The position numbers were made by a program, and so were the translations under genes. The notes below the pieces were generated by a model. That model did no database searches. It saw only the letters and a list, made by a program, of their open reading frames with translations, and was not told where the DNA came from. DNA of 64,000 nt, from contig JBAKBP010007420.1 of the NCBI GenBank assembly GCA_037953745.1, positions 36,162 to 100,161 of the forward strand, given 5' to 3'. This DNA is from Lithodes maja. Taxonomy: Eukaryota > Arthropoda > Malacostraca > Decapoda > Lithodidae. Each line of letters opens with the position of its first letter. Within the stretch, counting starts at the first letter, position 1. Of this stretch, positions 22,668 to 32,440 are shown in pieces.

Positions 22668-23520
22668 TTCCTCTTCTTCGTTCCTACCAGTCTCCAATAA
22701 AAAAAATCCACTTCTTGTTCTGTTCTTTTGGCATTCAATTCCTTCACCTCATCCCTCAAACTTTTCATTTTGTTTCTTTCATCTAAGTCCAAGTCTTTTT
22801 CGATGTAAATATGCTTCAGACAATCCTTATCTTTCAACCTCCATTTATTATTCATGATTTCCTCTACTATTCCTACTGTGCGAAACTGCACTTTCATTGG
22901 CCTAGACAAGCTAGACTCTTGTTTATATTTTCCAATTCTATGCATGTCTTCAATTTCATTCTCCCACTCTCTCACACCCTCGTCCACTACCTGTAGAATC
23001 TCCCTCACTCGGTCTCTCTCTATCCTACTTCTCTCCTCTCTCTTTACATTGTGTTTCTCCTTATCTCCTCTTATCACAATACATTTCTTTCTTCCAGCAG
23101 TCTCCCTCACTAGATTTTCCTTCTGTCTAATTACCTTAACTACATCCTTTTCAAAGTTACCTCCCTGCCTATGTATCTGTTGCTCCTTTACTATCTCCGA
23201 AAATTTCAAATTCCTTACCTCCTCGTTCTTTTGAAATTCATCCTTCTTTAATTCAACATCCTTCATATCTTTCTTCATCCTGTCCATTTCTTCCTGCATT
23301 TCGCTAATACAAACCCTTAACACGTAATTCTCATCCTTCAAAATACCAATTTGGTTTGCCATTCTTTTTTCTCTTCGTTCATAATCTAAGCTTTTTGTCT
23401 CCTGTTCCTCTAGCTTCCGCTCCAGTTTATTCAACCTCACCGCAAATGCAGATATTGCTACTCCCTCCTCTGAGAACCCTGAAATATCAAATACCTCATG
23501 ATCACGATCATAAGGATCTC
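22463..23520 (-). CDS. CR1-group LINE ORF1 (5'-truncated)
   Basis: Open from the truncation point near 23520 to the stop at 22463. It has a heptad-rich Lys/Glu coiled coil (NKLERKLEEQETKSLDYERR onward), then an RRM-like nucleic-acid-binding region (KKCIVIRGDKEKHN; HIYIEKDLDLDERNKMKSLR; RTEQEVDFFYWRL) and a Gly/Glu/Thr-rich tail. No CCHC knuckle is seen. This is the LINE RNA-binding chaperone. It overlaps ORF2 by about 205 bp in the -1 frame. The true start is lost by truncation. Confidence 0.85.
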
Positions 23521-23524
23521 TGGT

Positions 23525-23600
23525 TACCCTGCTTGGGGGCAGGTTCCTCTCGCACTGCTCTCCTAGACAAAATTGAAAGGAAGGCCTTTCGTATCATTAA
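23525..23600 (+). pseudogene. Jockey-like LINE J1, segment 3
   Basis: Short continuation reading GSSRTALLDKIERKAFRIIN, interrupted at its TTAA (23597-23600) by a piggyBac-type MITE. Across the MITE the frame resumes with SRPLTNSLQSLSLRRN at 24216. Confidence 0.85.
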
Positions 23601-24215
23601 CCTATAAAGAGCGAGCTGTATATAGTGAACACCACTGTTCTGGGCGACGATATTAGGCCTCTTTCCCGCCTAAAATAGTCATTTTACGATAAATATTGTT
23701 ATTACTTATTCATATGCGCCTATTTTACCTTTACTATGAAGATAGTAACCTGTAACAACAATAAAACAAGTGGAAATATAATTTGCTGGTCAAAATCACG
23801 AATCATAGTCAGCCGCTCCAGTCATGAGTTGTGAGTCAGCCGCGATGTACACCCTCCCTCTTTGAAACCTACAGCCACACTGAACCTTCCCTCCCTCATT
23901 CTCGCGTATACAGTATATACCCTCTCTAGCAACATTAGCACAGTTTAGACCGGGTTTGGAGATATTGGCATGATAAATACACCAATAAAGATGGTAATAA
24001 GAGGAAAAATAGGTGATAATTGAGAGGAAGGAGGGGATACTGACACATTTGTTTAAGTGATATGAGGTATGGAGGAAAAAAAAATTTTTGTTTTTGTTTT
24101 GTTTAAGTGCTACTGGGGCCTTTTAAAATGTGTTTTATAGGCCTGCCCTCTTAAGAGCTTTGCCGCCGTTGCCCAGTAAAACCTCTTTAGAGCTTTCTCG
24201 CCGTTCCCGGGTTAA
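23597..24215. mobile_element. piggyBac-type MITE, family P1 (copy c)
   Basis: TTAA at both ends (23597-23600, 24212-24215), with termini TTAACCTATAAAGAGCGAGC and, in reverse complement, TTAACCCGGGAACGGCGAGA. Its interior matches P1 copies at 27583-28192 and 38746-39382 in reverse ('tgtaacaacaataaaac', 'catatgcgcctatt'). No transposase is encoded. Removing it restores the host LINE frame exactly. Confidence 0.85.
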
Positions 24216-24660
24216 CTCCCGTCCACTCACCAACTCTCTGCAATCTCTCTCTCTTCGCCGCAATTATGCATCTCTCTCGCTATTCTATCGCTACTATAAT
24301 AATCAGTGTTCCTCAGAGCTTTCCCAGTGTATACCACCTCCATGTGGGCATGTAGGGCATGTAGGGCATGTGGTACCCGTCTTGCAACACAATCCCACCC
24401 CTAATCTGTGCAACTTTCCAACCCAAGAGTGAAACGTTACTCTCAGACTTTCTTCTATTCAACAGCTGAGCTCTGGAACTCTCTCCCAGAATCAGTCTTT
24501 CCCTCTTCCTATGACTTAAATTGCTTCAAACTCCGTGTGTCCAGGCATTTTGGCTCGAACGTCCCTTGATTTTGGCCCTGTCACTCTTTCAACTATGGGG
24601 GAGGCACTCGCTATAGGCAGTTCTGCCTTTTGCCTCCCTCACTCACATAGAAAAAAATAT
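24216..24660 (+). pseudogene. Jockey-like LINE J1, segment 4 (C-terminus and 3' end)
   Basis: Reads SLSLRRNYASLSLFYRYYNN, CSSELSQCIPPP and, after a small insert of 'gggcatgta' repeats (24346-24372) and a frame break, the RLWNSLP-like block ELWNSLPESVFPSSYDLN. The 3' end 'cactcacatagaaaaaa' recurs at 29322-29632. Confidence 0.8.
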
Positions 24661-24669
24661 ATATACTGT

Positions 24670-25285
24670 ATACAGTATATACATACAACATACAATGGTT
24701 TAACGTCATTTTTCCATTACATGCAATGTAACTGCTCAGACGGGGTTGCCTTTCAGAAGTTGGAGTGTACTGTAGTACAATAAAGTCCCGCCACAGCACT
24801 GCCCCACCAAGTCATCACTGTGGCTGATGTTGGTATAGTGCTAACCGTGCCTCAGCAAGACTCAACAGAGTCCCCCTGCAGCACTTGCACCTGCAGTATC
24901 TGCAACCACACCATCCTTAACAGTGTTACAAAAAGACAGCACCATAACAAGACTACTGTATATTAGGCAATTGGACTATACAACAATAAAGTCCTGCCCC
25001 AACACTGCTGCAACATGCAAACACTGTTGCTGACACAGGTGTGGTGCCAAACAGCACTCAGGTAAGACTCAGTCCCCTGTGGCACCTATCCGCACCCCAC
25101 CAGCCTCGGCAGTGCCATACCAAGACAGTGCTAAGATAAAGACTTTATTGCATAGTAATGGCCGTTGGTCCACAAGTCTATCGCCATCCCCCCTATTAGT
25201 CGCCTTTTACGACACGCAGTAGGATGCGTGAGGCATATTCTTTTTTTCCTCCACTATTAGATGAAGGCCCCCTTACCCCCTGGGG

Positions 25286-25290
<5 letters not shown>
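24670..25290 (+). repeat. dispersed repeat family E, ending in an inverted RTE-like 5' leader
   Basis: Landmarks are 'acaataaagtcccgccaca', 'gtatagtgctaaccgtgcct' and 'aagactttattgcatagtaa'. The last 120 bp ('attagtcgccttttacgaca', 'gcgtgaggcatattc') is the reverse complement of the start of the RTE-like LINE at 2882-2990. Another copy is 32440-34330 (split by a MITE), and a diverged copy is at 50800-51100. No coding frame is supported. It may be a composite non-autonomous retroposon. Confidence 0.75.
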
Positions 25291-25344
<54 letters not shown>

Positions 25345-25345
25345 T
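25286..25345. repeat. (TA)n microsatellite
   Basis: Long TA run followed by 'tatactgtatatactgtatac'. Confidence 0.95.
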
Positions 25346-25377
25346 GTATATACTGTATACATACTGTACTGTATATG

Positions 25378-25680
25378 AGGTCCAGCCACCTACACCATCA
25401 TGAGAGTTAAAAGAAGGAATTTGATACTTCTACCAGTATTCCTTCCCAACTCGATTCTGATGGGTGGGCAGACAGGTATTTAATCGAAATCCGGCTGCCC
25501 TAAGCATGACAAGTTGTTTATTGGATGACAAATATAGCTGACAGGTCGAGTTGGGAAGGAATGCTGGTAGAAGTATCAAATTCCTTCTTTTAATTCTCGT
25601 GATGGTGTAGGTGGCTAGACCTCCTGCCTGTACGGTTCGAATCCTAGCCCTGTCAGCTATATTAGTCTTATATATATATA
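25378..25680. repeat. head-to-head tRNA-derived SINE pair
   Basis: Arms of about 75 bp at 25378-25453 and 25548-25625 are inverted copies ('caaattccttcttttaa', 'gatggtgtaggtggct'). The right arm reads as a tRNA head with an A-box-like 'gatggtgtaggtggctagac' and a perfect B box GGTTCGAATCC at about 25637. It could fold into a long hairpin if transcribed. Confidence 0.7.
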
Positions 25681-25714
25681 TATATATTATGTTACCTCCA
25701 CCAACCGACTTTAC

Positions 25715-25830
25715 TCCTAAACTCAATTAATGAAATCAACAAATACATGTGGCAGTCCAGGAATTCGAACCTATGATGCTCACACCAAAATTCAGTGCAT
25801 TTATCCATTGCGCTACGAAGACAGTTAAAG
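25715..25830 (-). mobile_element. tRNA-derived SINE, family H
   Basis: In reverse complement it gives an A-box-like 'tagcgcaatggata' and a B-box-like GGTTCGAATTCC, then 'tgccacatgta'. The same body occurs at 28455-28590 and 35220-35365. It is judged a SINE and not a tRNA gene because the arms do not pair well and the 3' flank is shared. Confidence 0.7.
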
Positions 25831-25840
25831 AATTTATATA

Positions 25841-25842
<2 letters not shown>

Positions 25843-25892
<50 letters not shown>
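25843..25892. repeat. (TA)n microsatellite
   Basis: TA run in the 20-kb UROC1 intron. 25930-26210 holds nothing recognised except a short CT run. Confidence 0.95.
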
Positions 25893-25895
<3 letters not shown>

Positions 25896-26210
25896 GTGTC
25901 TGTCCACAATATCTTAACTTTCATCAACGTTTACCTTCTTCCCTATTCGCCAGTAATTAAAAGTGATTAATTTATTTTGTAAATTCTGATTGTTATCCTT
26001 CCAATACCGCATCATAATCCTTTCCATCACATTTCCCTTCCCGAGCCTAATGAGGGCTCCGGCCCAGTAGGCTGACAAATGACATCTTTCTCTCTCTCTC
26101 GCCCCCCATCTACATGTGTAATAATATACATACTGTATACAGTATCTATATAATTTCTATAATGTCTATATACTGTAGCTGACCAGGGTGGCAAACCAAG
26201 GCAATGTTGT

Positions 26211-26693
26211 TTAACCCGTCCAACGGGGATGTTTGTAACTTCTACTACCTGGCAGGCGGGCATATTTACCCTAAACGAGCTTCATTCCATGCTCTTTTTC
26301 ATGCATAAACAAGAGCCAGAGCGTAATACAATTATGTATCCGTGAAAGGGCGATAATAGCGCTTTCCAATGACACCTGAATCATCCTTGTACGACCACGG
26401 GTTATCCTGTAGCGATCGCGCAACACGAGGGGAAAAACCCTAAAATACGGTAATTTCCCGAGTTTTTCCTGGTCTCGCGAGGCCGTGGGTGTGGAATGAT
26501 GCGGAGGTACTGTCAGTCGCGGCACTGGGTTCGTGCCGAGCGGTCAGAGCCCGCCTATCGTCCTCCCAACGGGTGGACTATCTCTCGGAGCCGATAATGT
26601 GCTCAAAATCCCGCCCGATTAATGTCGGGCCCCGCAGGGGTGGCCATGATTCTCTCACTCGACATATGTCAGGCCCCGCGGCTTCAGTGTTAA
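26211..26693. mobile_element. piggyBac-type MITE, family P2 (copy a)
   Basis: Flanked by TTAA (26211-26214, 26690-26693), 483 bp. Its interior is shared in reverse with 53288-53774 ('taccctaaa', 'ccagagcgtaa', 'gctttccaatgacacc'). No gene is present. Confidence 0.8.
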
Positions 26694-26802
26694 GGACCGT
26701 ATTGAGTGCAAGAGGGGATACAGGAAAAGGTGTTTGACACTGCATTGTTTTGATCATTAAACCACATCCACGGCCATAATGTCACTGTCTGGCGCATAAC
26801 TT

Positions 26803-27013
26803 TTACCCCTTCAGCCCGATGACATATTTCTTCACTTTATTTTGGTTAGCATTAGATGATTTTATTCAGCTTTGTGAGGTTCTGTGGGTGCCATTGGTTA
26901 TTTGAGATAGTTTGTACCCCTTTAATGCCAGGAGTTCCTTCCAAATCTGAGCAAAATTGTCTAATGATAGCCAGAATACAGTGAAGAGAGACATCATTAT
27001 AATAGAGGGTTAA
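26803..27013. mobile_element. piggyBac-type MITE, family P3 variant
   Basis: Starts 'ttacccCTTCAGCccgatgac' (TTAA mutated to TTTA) and ends 'gagggTTAA'. The body has 'ttagatgattttattcagc' and 'attgtctaatgatagccaga', typical of P3. Confidence 0.65.
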
Positions 27014-27232
27014 CTTTAACCCCTTCAGCACGAGGACGTAATTTTCCTTGTGTACTGGTTACCATTAAACTATTTTATTTAGCTTATAATCTACCTCTAA
27101 TACTCAAAAGCGTAAATATGAGGTCAATAATCCCTCTGACTTTAAATTGTAAAACTTGCAAAATAAACAAACTAAAACTGGGATGACACAAGATAAATGC
27201 AAAAGAACTAATAAAAATCACTATGTGGAAAT

Positions 27233-27569
27233 CTATCTATCTATCTCTCTATTTACTCAGGCCCAATCCCCACGTTTCCTATTTGTTTTTCTTTTCTTTT
27301 TCCCTCTCTCTTTTTTTTTTTTTTTTTCTTTTTTTTGGGGGTGGCCGACTCAAGACAGAGCAAGAAAAGGGAAAACACAACCTAAAACAACAAACACACA
27401 CAAACAAAACACAAATTCACACACATCTAGGTCACCCAGGAGAAGATCCAGAGACCAGGGTCACCAAGGTCCCTCCAGCACTCCCCCGGCCCCCGACCAC
27501 TCGGAGAGGTTCCGATCTCGGCAGGCAGACATGCAGCGGAGCCGAAGCCACAAGCCCGCCCACAAGCCC
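27233..27569 (-). mobile_element. retroposon family B with (GATA)n tail
   Basis: The 8-bp target duplication GTGGAAAT lies at 27225-27232 and 27570-27577. Read on the minus strand it runs from 'gggcttgtgggcggg' through 'gaccttggtgaccctgg' and 'ctgtcttgagt' to 'gattgggcctgagta' and a (TAGA)n tail. No Pol III boxes or coding frame are seen, so it may be an LINE 3' fragment or a novel SINE. Other copies: 28873-28975, 29633-29785, 32225-32440, 37098-37373 and 38110-38425. Confidence 0.8.
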
Positions 27570-27582
27570 GTGGAAATAACAC

Positions 27583-28192
27583 TTAACCCGGGAACTGCTG
27601 GGAGACTCTTAAGAGTTCCCCCGGCGGACTGCGGGGAGACTTATGAGTGAGTGAAAAAAAAATCAACTTTTGACTTTTTTTATTTTTATTTTTTTATTTT
27701 TTTATTTTTTTTTTTGCCCCTGGGCCATGCAAAATCTCAGTCCTCTACCTCCCCTCCTTCCTCCTCTCCTTCAGTTATCACCTATTTTCCCTGTTATTCC
27801 CTTATTCTGAGGTATATTTTCGTGCTAACATTAGCGAGTTGCAAGCAGGGTGTTGTCATCACTGATGGCAAGCGAGTGCAAGAGAGAGAGAGAGAGTATC
27901 GATCGACTGTGTCTCAGTGGCCTTGGGGGAAATTGGCGGGAAAGCAGGTTGCCTCACCCATACATTATACAACTCGCGGGCTATATCTCCGATTTTGACC
28001 ATCCAAACGCTGTTTTCACTCGTTTTATTGTTGTTTCAGGTTAATACCTTTATAATCAACCCATAATAGGTGCATATGGATAAGTATTAATGCTATTAAT
28101 GGCACAATGAATATTTTAGTGACGGAAACACCTCAAATACGTCAGCACAGGGGGACGTTTCCAATTACCCCCATGCGCACTTCAGAGGTTAA
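27583..28192. mobile_element. piggyBac-type MITE, family P1 (copy a)
   Basis: TTAA at both ends, 610 bp. It starts TTAACCCGGGAACTGC, with a CTCTTAAGAG palindrome just inside, and ends 'cagaggTTAA'. It is almost the same as 38746-39382. Confidence 0.85.
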
Positions 28193-28454
28193 TAAAATAA
28201 AATTTAGAAATAAAAGAACATAATCCACCACATAGGGTGTACATCACTACACGAGCAAGTTAATCTGGTTCAAAAGCAAACTAATCGCACATATAACAAC
28301 GCACTATCGTCACGTTAAAGGAATTAGCATAGGTCTTTCTTAAACTGCATAAAATTGTATAATGTTAACCAGAATCAAAGGTTAATTTATGTCATCGTGG
28401 TGAAGTGGTTAATACTAGAAACAAGGGACTCGGTTTTAGGACTAGATATGCATA

Positions 28455-28650
28455 TTTTTTCACCAACTAACTTTACTTCTAAACTCAATTAATGAAATCA
28501 ACAAATACATGTGGCACTCCAAGGACTCGAGAACCTAGGATACTCGCACCAAAATTCCGCTCATTTATGGATTACGCTATCAAGACAGTTAAAGAATTAT
28601 GCACAAGCCTACGATTTATTATGCAGTTTCGAATCCTGCATAATAATCTG
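28455..28650 (-). mobile_element. tRNA-derived SINE, family H, degraded
   Basis: Matches 35220-35365 and 25715-25830; the B box is damaged. It is followed by 'aagcctacgatttattatgc', shared with 35600-35650. Confidence 0.6.
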
Positions 28651-28839
28651 AGCATGGACATACATTCCAACTGTGGTATGGTAGCCTAATGTATAGACGA
28701 ATGGAAGGTCTTTCTTAAACTGCATAAAATTGTCTAATGTTAGCCAGAATCAAAGGTTAATTTACGTCATCGTGGCGAAGTTGTTAATACTAGAAAAAAG
28801 GGACTCGGTTTTAGGATTAGATATAAAAAGTCTCATTTA

Positions 28840-29090
28840 AATTGTAAAACTTGCAAAATAAACAAACCAAAACTTGTTTTCTGTTGTGTTGTCCCTATTC
28901 TGGCTCTGTCTTGAGTCCCCCTCCCCTCCAAAAAAGGAAAAGAGGGGATTGGGCCTGAGTATATGGATGGATGGATGGAAAACTTGGACAAAGACAATAT
29001 AAAGGCAAAAAAACTAATCAAAATCACTATGTGGGAACAACGCTATAGCAAAATAAAATTATGAAATAAAAGAACACAATCCACCAAGAA
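28840..29090 (+). repeat. repeat family A with a nested B fragment
   Basis: Family A is interrupted by a 5'-truncated B copy (about 28873-28975, ending in (GGAT)n) flanked by AAAACTTG on both sides, a third independent target duplication for family B. Confidence 0.75.
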
Positions 29091-29161
29091 ATCCACTAGA
29101 AACAAGGGACTCGGTTTTAGGACTAGATATAAAAAGTGTCATTTCCCAGTGTGTAGCTGAC

Positions 29162-29277
29162 CTTGACAGATGGCGTGGAGGACCTGAGCAGCGATGGTGT
29201 CCGTGGTGTGGAGGTCCTCGGGGTCCCCAGACGTACACACCCAACGGAACGGTCCAAAGCCCAGAGAGAAGATGTCC
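29162..29277 (-). CDS. UROC1: urocanate hydratase exon E
   Basis: The 116-bp exon encodes DIFSLGFGPFRWVCTSGDPE and then DLHTTDTIAAQVLHAICQ, a strongly conserved urocanase block (family: 'GDIFS-GFGPFRWVCTSGDP-DL--TD'). The acceptor is ttttccag/GGAC and the donor is CAAG/GTCAGC. It starts in phase 2, completing the Gly codon left by exon D, and ends in phase 1, matching exon F. The intron that follows is about 20.2 kb and contains the nested transposon stack. Confidence 0.94.
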
Positions 29278-29321
29278 CTGGAAAAGTGAAAATAGTTAGA
29301 GGAGGGTACTACTGTCTATCT

Positions 29322-29632
29322 ATCTATCTGGTACCCATCTTGCAACACAATCCCACCCCTACTCAGTGCAACTCTCCAAACCAATAGTAAAATGTTACTC
29401 TCAGATTTTCTTCTATTCAATTGCTATGCTCTGGAACTCTCTCCCAAAATCAGTCATTACCTCCTCTTATGACTTAAATTGCTTCAAACTCTGTGTGTCC
29501 AGACATTTTGGCTCGAACGTCCCTTGATTTTAGCCCTGTCACTCTTTCAACTACAGTATGGGGGAGAAACTCGCTACAGGCAGTTCTGCCTTTTGTCTCC
29601 CTCACTCACATAGAAAAAAAGAAAAAAAATCT
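29322..29632 (+). mobile_element. J1-family LINE, 3'-end fragment
   Basis: About 300 bp homologous to 24370-24660 ('tcttgcaacacaatcccacc' through 'cactcacatagaaaaaa'), preceded by a (CTAT)n run. It is a heavily 5'-truncated copy. Confidence 0.8.
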
Positions 29633-29785
29633 ATCATCAGTCTACTCAGTCACATAGGCCTACCCCATTTTTTCTTTTTCTCCGGGGGTGGCCAACTCGA
29701 GACATAGCCGGAATAGGGGAGGAGGACAAAAATAAAATAACAAAACATAAATTCACACACATCTAGGTCGCCCAGGAGATGCAGT
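29633..29785 (-). mobile_element. retroposon family B fragment
   Basis: Contains 'gggggtggcc', 'attcacacacatctaggtc' and 'gcccaggaga', as in the other B copies. Confidence 0.7.
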
Positions 29786-29787
29786 TT

Positions 29788-29998
29788 TTACCACCATACA
29801 CTCCCTGCTGAATAGCAGGGCTAGGGTGGGTGCCCTGATGAATCAGGGACTTAGTGAATAGTTGCCACAGATTGCTAGATCGCACCGTTCACCTACAGCA
29901 CTGACGTCTGCCAATAACACACTGGCTAGCCCGAGGCTCAAACCGCCAACCTCACGGTTAGAAGGCGAACGCTCTACCAATCGAGCTACGGCCTGTAA
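29788..29998 (-). mobile_element. tRNA-derived SINE, family J (copy 1)
   Basis: The reverse complement begins 'ggccgtagctcgattggtag', a clear tRNA D-arm/A box, followed by an anticodon-like arm and a B-box-like 'ggcggtttgagcctc', then a body ending 'gtaaaaactgcatc'. It is homologous to 39473-39700. Confidence 0.75.
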
Positions 29999-30009
29999 AA
30001 CCTATATAT

Positions 30010-30695
30010 ACAGTACCATATATAATTGAGAAATGAATATGAAATAAGGGATAGTGTTAAATTGAATCATTCATCAATTTGATACCCCGCTTCCAGAAGA
30101 AGCACCCTAATAGGGATGTCCATGGCAGAAACTGCCTCCAGGCTCCCAGACATGCCTCCACTGACCCACTCCACAGTGCCATTTCCACGAAGTGGATTAT
30201 GACCATTAGCACTGAAGGAGCAGACCCAGAGAAGTCCCTCACCCGGATGACAGTTTCACCACTGTTTTGCTATATTATTTACCCCAGGGCCAGTGGAGCC
30301 CTGGCTGGAAGCATACCAAGCACAGGAATTTTAAATTGAATATGTTCCTAAAAGCCTGCCATTGGTGCCATATGTAGGCCTACCACTTGAGGTAACCCTC
30401 AGATGGAAACTTCGGAAGGATATATCCATGAGGCATACCTCTTCCCAATTCCCCAATCCCCATAAAGAGTGCAGTCCAATATCCTTAGACTAAACCAGGA
30501 GGTATTTTCAACTTCAAGGAACCAGTAAATGTGATGCTTTTTGGTCCAGCCACTGATTGTAACTGGAAGATACACGGTTCCCATAGACTTTAGAGGGGGT
30601 ATTTGGGTCAAGAAAGAAAATAAAGTACTGGGTAAGTAATACTCCTGGGAGTCAGTAAATAAAAAAGTAGCCTATCCAAATACTGTATAATGTAA
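30010..30695. other. intron interval without recognised feature
   Basis: I find no repeat family, splice-compatible urocanase segment or long frame here. Confidence 0.5.
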
Positions 30696-30712
30696 AACTT
30701 GCAAACCAAAAC

Positions 30713-31453
30713 ATAAGATCAGTGATGGAATACACAAGCCCGGCCTGGGCTTCTAACCTAGCTAAAACACATCATAAGACCTTACAGACTATTCAAAATA
30801 AAGCCCTAAAAAACATCACAGGCTGCACAGCTGCTACACCTACAGATCACCTACATCAAGAAACCATAGGCCTCAAAGTCAAAGACCATCTGGGCATGAG
30901 AGGCACCCAATTCCTGGCAGCAGCCTCCACGAACCAACACCACCCACTACACTACATGGCAACACACCCACAGACACCAAGAAATATCAAAACACCCAGC
31001 ACACAGTATCACATACAAATACTATCGTCTCTCCCTCCCTGCCCATCCCAAACCAGCTTCCAGAAGCATATCCATACTCATATCTCTCGCCGTTCCATCC
31101 AATCACTCATAAACAACACACACAGGCACGACCTCCCGAAATCCACCCTTCTGAATCCTCCCTTCCTCGCGAGGACAGAGTCCACCTGGCCGGGCTGAGA
31201 TGCGGACACCATCCAGCTCTTCTGAGCTATCAGAAGAGACTGGATGACTCCGTCGTCGACACCTGCCCGGGATGTAACACAGCACCCCATACCATTAAAC
31301 ACACATAGAAGACTGCATTTCACACAATCACTTACACCAACAACACAATCAACACTCCTTGAGAGCTCTGTGGGAAAGCCCAACCGTGGCCATGGCCTTC
31401 CTTAGGGACTCGGGGCTGTTCGGCCAGGCAGCTTAGGGAACGACAACAACAAC
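30713..31453 (+). mobile_element. LINE family K, 5'-truncated (copy 1)
   Basis: Flanked by the 9-bp duplication AACCAAAAC (30704-30712, 31454-31462), it ends in (AAC)n. The frame encodes an RT C-terminal region: EYTSPAWASNLAKTHHKTLQ, NKALKNITGCTAATPTDHL. A frameshift and a stop (TGA near 31198) follow. It is homologous to 47797-48646 and, at its 3' end, to 40670-40790. The clade is uncertain (Jockey-like). Confidence 0.8.
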
Positions 31454-31518
31454 AACCAAAACTGGGACGACACAAGATAAACGCAAAACCAAACTTCGTA
31501 AGAAGATAACAGTGAAAT

Positions 31519-31625
31519 TGACCTCATAATTTCCTGAAAGGTAGCTGGGTATCTGAACATCATATACCTATCACCTTCATCACCACCATCATCAGACCCA
31601 GCACATCTCCAACAACAACAATAAC
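31519..31625 (-). pseudogene. decayed duplicate of UROC1 exon D
   Basis: The minus strand retains FRYPATFQEIM and a GTCAAT donor-like end matching exon D (FRYPSYVQDIMG, donor GTCAGT), with an Asp/Gly-rich stretch before it. The 5' half is off frame and lies next to a poly-A/T run of about 44 (31632-31675) where the acceptor should be. It is probably an inactive tandem exon copy; a spliced alternative exon is unlikely. Confidence 0.7.
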
Positions 31626-31628
31626 TTC

Positions 31629-31631
<3 letters not shown>

Positions 31632-31675
<44 letters not shown>
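31632..31675. repeat. poly(A) run of about 44
   Basis: Homopolymer between the decayed exon copy and exon D. Confidence 0.95.
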
Positions 31676-31678
<3 letters not shown>

Positions 31679-31821
31679 CAATAAACGAGCATGATAAATC
31701 AGTCAGTAGCCAGCTCTCACTCCAAAAAGGGGTAGGGAGGATCTGCAAGAGACACACGAAAGGAAAAAGAGGTGACAGGAGAAGAACACATAACAAAATA
31801 CAATATTAGAACATAACTGAC

Positions 31822-31930
31822 CCCATGATGTCCTGGACATAGCTGGGGTATCTGAACTTGATGCCCCCGTCACCTTCACTTCCTCCAACCTCAGCCCCGG
31901 CACGCCTCGCCTCCAACAGGAACGCATTAC
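31822..31930 (-). CDS. UROC1: urocanate hydratase exon D
   Basis: The 109-bp exon encodes NAFLLEARRAGAEV, a short Gly-rich linker and IKFRYPSYVQDIMG, matching the 'GNAFLLEA-RAGA...FRYPSYVQ-IMG' region of animal urocanases. The acceptor is ttcccag/GTAATG and the donor is ATGGG/GTCAGT. It enters in phase 1 (after the single G from exon C) and leaves in phase 2, matching exon E. Confidence 0.94.
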
Positions 31931-31934
31931 CTGG

Positions 31935-32224
31935 GAATTAATCATTCTAATGTCAGCACCAAGTGAGAATAATGATAATTTTGTATATATACATTTAATC
32001 TATACTCTATGCCAATATATAAATTGTTAATGTATTATTTGCTAAGCTATTTAGGGTACTGACAAACAATTCTTAGTTTAATATTCATTACATGTACGGT
32101 ACTCTAAATATGTTCATAAGAATATATTAAACAAAATTCTAATCTATGAAAAAAAACACATGCATCCAAGAGAGCAAGCATTTGCACGCTCTCTCTCCAA
32201 ATAAAGAGGAAGCTAATTTAAATA
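31935..32224. other. AT-rich intron sequence
   Basis: Nothing recognised. Confidence 0.5.
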
Positions 32225-32440
32225 TTACCATAGTGCTGGAGGGACCTTGGTGACCCTGGTCTCTGGGTCTTCTCCTGGATGATCTAGATGTGTGTGAATT
32301 TGTATTTTGTTTTTGTGCGTTCATTGTTTTCTGTTGTGTTGTCCCTATCCGAGCTCTGTTTTGAGTCCCCCCCCCCCCCCCCCTCCAAAAAAAAAGAGGA
32401 AAAGTGGGGAATGGGCCATAGTAAATATACATACAATGGT
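32225..32440 (+). mobile_element. retroposon family B
   Basis: Shows 'ggagggaccttggtgaccct', 'tgtgtgaatttgtattttgt' and a C/A homopolymer region, with the 5' end truncated. It leads straight into an E repeat at 32440. Confidence 0.75.

Larger units (their letters stand above)
19431..23524 (-). mobile_element. CR1-group LINE copy 1, nearly intact
   Basis: Contains overlapping ORF1 and ORF2 on the minus strand and a 3' end made of two copies of a 14-mer (TACAAATAGGTAAA) after a two-part hairpin (19464-19495). The 5' end is truncated near 23524, inside ORF1. It interrupts the J1 LINE. The related copy at 43702-47630 has the same architecture. Confidence 0.85.
27016..28412. mobile_element. P3 MITE carrying nested repeat A, retroposon B and MITE P1
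   Basis: The outer P3 runs from TTAACCCCTTCAGCACGAGG (27016) to GGTGAAGTGGTTAA (28412). Its middle is occupied by repeat A (about 27145-28335), which itself holds a B retroposon (27233-27569) and a P1 MITE (27583-28192): a three-level nest. Confidence 0.75.

Noticed and set aside
27651..28044. Short plus-strand frames, nearly identical at 39040-39234
   Set aside because: They lie inside P1 MITE copies; similarity comes from the repeat and not from a gene.
31519..31625. Functional mutually exclusive exon of UROC1
   Set aside because: The 5' half is out of frame and no acceptor is present beside the A-run; treated as decayed.
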